From NCBI RefSeq assembly GCF_023721815.1, contig NZ_JAMDLI010000003.1:62001-126000 (forward strand): a DNA stretch of 64,000 nucleotides, in the 5' to 3' direction. This DNA is from Pleomorphomonas sp. JP5 (GTDB lineage: Bacteria; Pseudomonadota; Alphaproteobacteria; Rhizobiales; Pleomorphomonadaceae). The notes below the pieces were generated by a model. The model was not told where the DNA came from. It did no database searches and was given only the letters and a program-made list of their open reading frames with translations. A program made the translations under genes and the position numbers. This document shows positions 62,701 through 64,000 of the stretch, piece after piece. Within the stretch, counting starts at the first letter, position 1. The number at the start of each line of letters is the position of its first letter.

Positions 62701-64000
62701 CGTCACGACCGAGTATCTGGTCAACTCCGACCAGATGCAGATCAAGATGGCCCAGGGCGCCAAGCCCGGCGAGGGCGGCCAGCTGCCCGGCCACAAGGTC
62801 GACGCGGTCATCGGCAAGGTGCGCCACGCCACCCCCGGCGTGCAGCTCATCTCGCCGCCGCCGCATCATGACATCTACTCGATCGAGGATCTGGCCCAGC
62901 TGATCTTCGACCTGAAGAACGTCAACCCGACCGGCGAAGTGTCGGTGAAGCTCGTCTCGGAAGTCGGCGTCGGCACGGTCGCCGCCGGCGTCGCCAAGGC
63001 GCGCGCCGACCACATCACCATCTCCGGCTTCGAGGGTGGCACCGGCGCTTCGCCGCTGACCTCCATCAAGCACGCGGGCTCCCCGTGGGAGATCGGTCTC
63101 GCCGAGACGCAGCAGACCCTGGTGATCAACGGACTGCGCTCGCGCGTCGAGCTCCAGGTCGACGGCGGTGTCCGCACCGGTCGCGACGTGCTGGTCGGCG
63201 CCTTGCTCGGCGCCGATGGCTTCGGCTTCGCCACCGCGCCTCTGATCGCCAGCGGCTGCCTGATGATGCGCAAGTGCCACCTCAACACCTGCCCGGTCGG
63301 CATCGCCACCCAGGACCCGGTGCTCAGGAAGCGCTTCGTCGGCCAGCCCGAGCACGTCATCAACTACTTCTTCTTCATCGCCGAGGAAGTGCGCCGCTAC
63401 CTCGCAGCGCTTGGTTTCCGCAAGCTCGAAGAGATCGTCGGCCGTACCGACATCCTCGACAAGCAGGCCGGCATCGAGCACTGGAAGGCCAAGGGGCTCG
63501 ACTTCTCGCGTCTGTTCTTCCTGCCGAAGGCGGAGCCGACCGAGATGCGCCACACCACGGTGCAGAAGCATCCGATTGACGACATCCTCGACCGGAAGCT
63601 GATCGCCGAGGCCATGCCGGCGCTCGAGAAGGGCGAGAAGGTCCGGATCGATACGCCCGTCATCAACGTCAACCGTTCGGTGGGCGCCATGCTGTCGGGC
63701 GAGATCGCCAAGCGTTATGGTCACGTCGGCCTGCCGGACGATACCATCCGCGTGACGCTGACCGGCACCGCCGGCCAGTCGTTCGGCGCCTGGGGCGCTC
63801 ACGGCCTGACGCTCGACCTCGTCGGCGACGGCAACGACTACGTCGGCAAGGGCCTTTCCGGCGCTCGCCTCGTGGTGCGGCCGAACCCGGTGTCGAAGAT
63901 CGTGCCGGAGAAGTCGATCATCGTCGGCAACACCGTGCTCTACGGCGCCATCGCGGGTGAGTGCTACTTCCGTGGCGTTGCCGGCGAGCGCTTCGCGGTG
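59726..64000 (+). CDS. gltB: glutamate synthase (NADPH) large subunit, 3' end outside window
   Basis: The first 1425 codons of the GOGAT alpha subunit, which makes two glutamates from glutamine and 2-oxoglutarate. A propeptide of about 51 residues precedes the catalytic Cys52 in EHDACGVGF, which must be exposed by cleavage to form the Ntn-type glutaminase. Then come the glutaminase domain ([27 protein letters not shown]), a central domain, the FMN-binding synthase domain (GEGGEEADR...[32 protein letters not shown]) and the 3Fe-4S cysteines 1178, 1184 and 1189 in [15 protein letters not shown]. The start of the C-terminal beta-helix domain is inside the window. No stop is seen, so it continues to the right. 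Confidence 0.97.
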   Translation, partial: MKTLDEPMPHLAPSAPNAATSATRTPADAIADIRREAGAEGLYSAQHEHDACGVGFVADIRGRKSHQIVKDALYVLENLEHRGAVGADPLMGDGAGILVQIPHLFFSEECRKLGFSLPDAGAYGVAQLFLPQDEAERSRAIEIVERSVKGEGLEILGWRDVPVDNSALSDGVRATEPVQRQLFVTLPGVSDLEFLERKLYIARKVLSGDVYEADWNGATKRDQDSFYVVSFSSRTVVYKGMFLSYQVKRYYPDLSDPRFESALALVHQRFSTNTFPSWKLAHPYRMVAHNGEINTLRGNVNWMYARQATTTSKVFGEDIEKIWPISYEGQSDTACFDNALEFLLRGGYSLPHAVMTLIPEAWAGNESMDAERKAFYEYHAAIMEPWDGPAAVAFTDGRQIGATLDRNGLRPARYVVTDDDRVILASESGTLPIPEEKIVQKWRLQPGKMLLIDLVEGRIISDDEIKKTISTAQPYADWIHDTQLVLEDLPAVRARAPKSAENLLDLQQAFGYSQEDLKVLMAPMATNGMEATGSMGTDTPISVLSSQSKLLYTYFKQNFAQVTNPPIDPIREELVMSLVSFIGPRPNLFDRGGDDAHKRLEVRQPILTNEDLEKIRSIETLDGSGFKTITIDITYPAANGPAGMRPALEAICIQAEAAVRMSAAGQVYNIIVLSDRMVGAERIGIPALLATAAVHHHLIRKGLRTQAGLVVESGEPREVHHFACLAGYGAEAINPYLAFDTLIAMKDKLPKGLDENKLVYSYIKSIGKGLLKIMSKMGISTYQSYCGAQIFDAVGLSSRFVQKYFFGTATRIEGVGLDQIAKETVARHARAFGADPTLATMLEVGGEYAQRMRGEAHVWTAGVIAGLQHAVRANSFEQFQKEFSDTVNAQSVQAMTIRGLFRIKSAEEIGRTPVPLDEVEPAQDIVRRFATGAMSYGSISREAHTNLAIAMNRIGGRSNTGEGGEEADRFVPLPSGDSLRSAIKQVASGRFGVTTEYLVNSDQMQIKMAQGAKPGEGGQLPGHKVDAVIGKVRHATPGVQLISPPPHHDIYSIEDLAQLIFDLKNVNPTGEVSVKLVSEVGVGTVAAGVAKARADHITISGFEGGTGASPLTSIKHAGSPWEIGLAETQQTLVINGLRSRVELQVDGGVRTGRDVLVGALLGADGFGFATAPLIASGCLMMRKCHLNTCPVGIATQDPVLRKRFVGQPEHVINYFFFIAEEVRRYLAALGFRKLEEIVGRTDILDKQAGIEHWKAKGLDFSRLFFLPKAEPTEMRHTTVQKHPIDDILDRKLIAEAMPALEKGEKVRIDTPVINVNRSVGAMLSGEIAKRYGHVGLPDDTIRVTLTGTAGQSFGAWGAHGLTLDLVGDGNDYVGKGLSGARLVVRPNPVSKIVPEKSIIVGNTVLYGAIAGECYFRGVAGERFAV

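Noticed and set aside
59396-63802. 1468-codon open frame on the minus strand
   Set aside because: It lies opposite gltB, whose motifs are unmistakable. Composition (Arg/Asp/Gly/Ala/His-rich, no domain) is that of an antisense shadow in GC-rich coding DNA.

Overview
The window is high-GC chromosomal DNA from an alphaproteobacterium, most likely a member of the Hyphomicrobiales (Rhizobiales). The evidence is the gene content: CpdR, a GapR-family DUF2312 protein, a split pntAA-pntAB-pntB transhydrogenase, DUF1036, DUF2927 and DUF882 proteins, an osmF-yehYXW-type osmoprotectant transporter, a small heat-shock gene with an apparent ROSE RNA thermometer, and a suhB/mmgR-like small RNA next to a hisN/suhB-type phosphatase. 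The genus cannot be fixed from sequence reading alone. I see no prophage, insertion sequence, CRISPR array or plasmid function. This is mostly core genome with two or three niche-specific transport and sugar-use modules.

Layout. 0.2-2.2 kb: ybgC, a cysteine hydrolase and ruvB on the minus strand, probably leading into tol-pal beyond the left edge. 2.5-5 kb: a DUF2927 exported protein, an unknown membrane-anchored protein and a PPP-type phosphatase. 5-10.7 kb: a cell-envelope cluster (DUF882/M15 protein, YcbB-type L,D-transpeptidase, orphan NtrC-type regulator), then pepF. 13-16 kb: proton-translocating transhydrogenase. 16-20.5 kb: MATE exporter, divergent mntR/mntH sharing a control region, and a peroxiredoxin-like protein. 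20.6-22.5 kb: thiXY-like uptake genes under a TPP riboswitch, with no ATPase gene. 22.8-26.2 kb: tRNA-Glu, a Cache-domain chemoreceptor and a PAS-like sensory protein separated by an AT-rich spacer. 26.4-33.5 kb: a complete arabinose-oligosaccharide module (MalK-type ATPase, two permeases, binding protein, GH51 arabinofuranosidase) with a divergent GntR/FCD regulator. 33.5-37.4 kb: osmoprotectant ABC transporter. 37.7-42.6 kb: fbp, an ornithine cyclodeaminase-family gene, an EEP-family hydrolase, a low-affinity iron permease-like protein, type-B L36 and a TPR lipoprotein-like protein. 42.8-50.5 kb: pyk-DUF1036, an EamA exporter, an N-formylglutamate amidohydrolase (FGase), gapR, an MFS transporter, a secreted GH5 enzyme and a TRIC-family channel. 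50.5-57.3 kb: a second chemoreceptor, tRNA-Val, cpdR, a second FGase, the small RNA, hisN and an alpha/beta hydrolase. 57.4-64 kb: heat-shock-controlled hsp20, threonine aldolase and the 5' part of gltB, which runs off the right edge.

The strongest non-coding signals are: a TPP riboswitch; a sigma32-like promoter plus ROSE-type hairpin in front of hsp20; a terminator-ended small RNA on the minus strand upstream of hisN; a near-consensus promoter overlapped by a palindrome in front of mntH; TTAA-N7-TTAA-like CtrA boxes upstream of the second chemoreceptor, the DUF882 gene and the NtrC-type regulator; and matching promoter cores for the two tRNA genes. Start codons were chosen by ribosome-binding site, signal peptide and family length, and often differ from the longest open frame.
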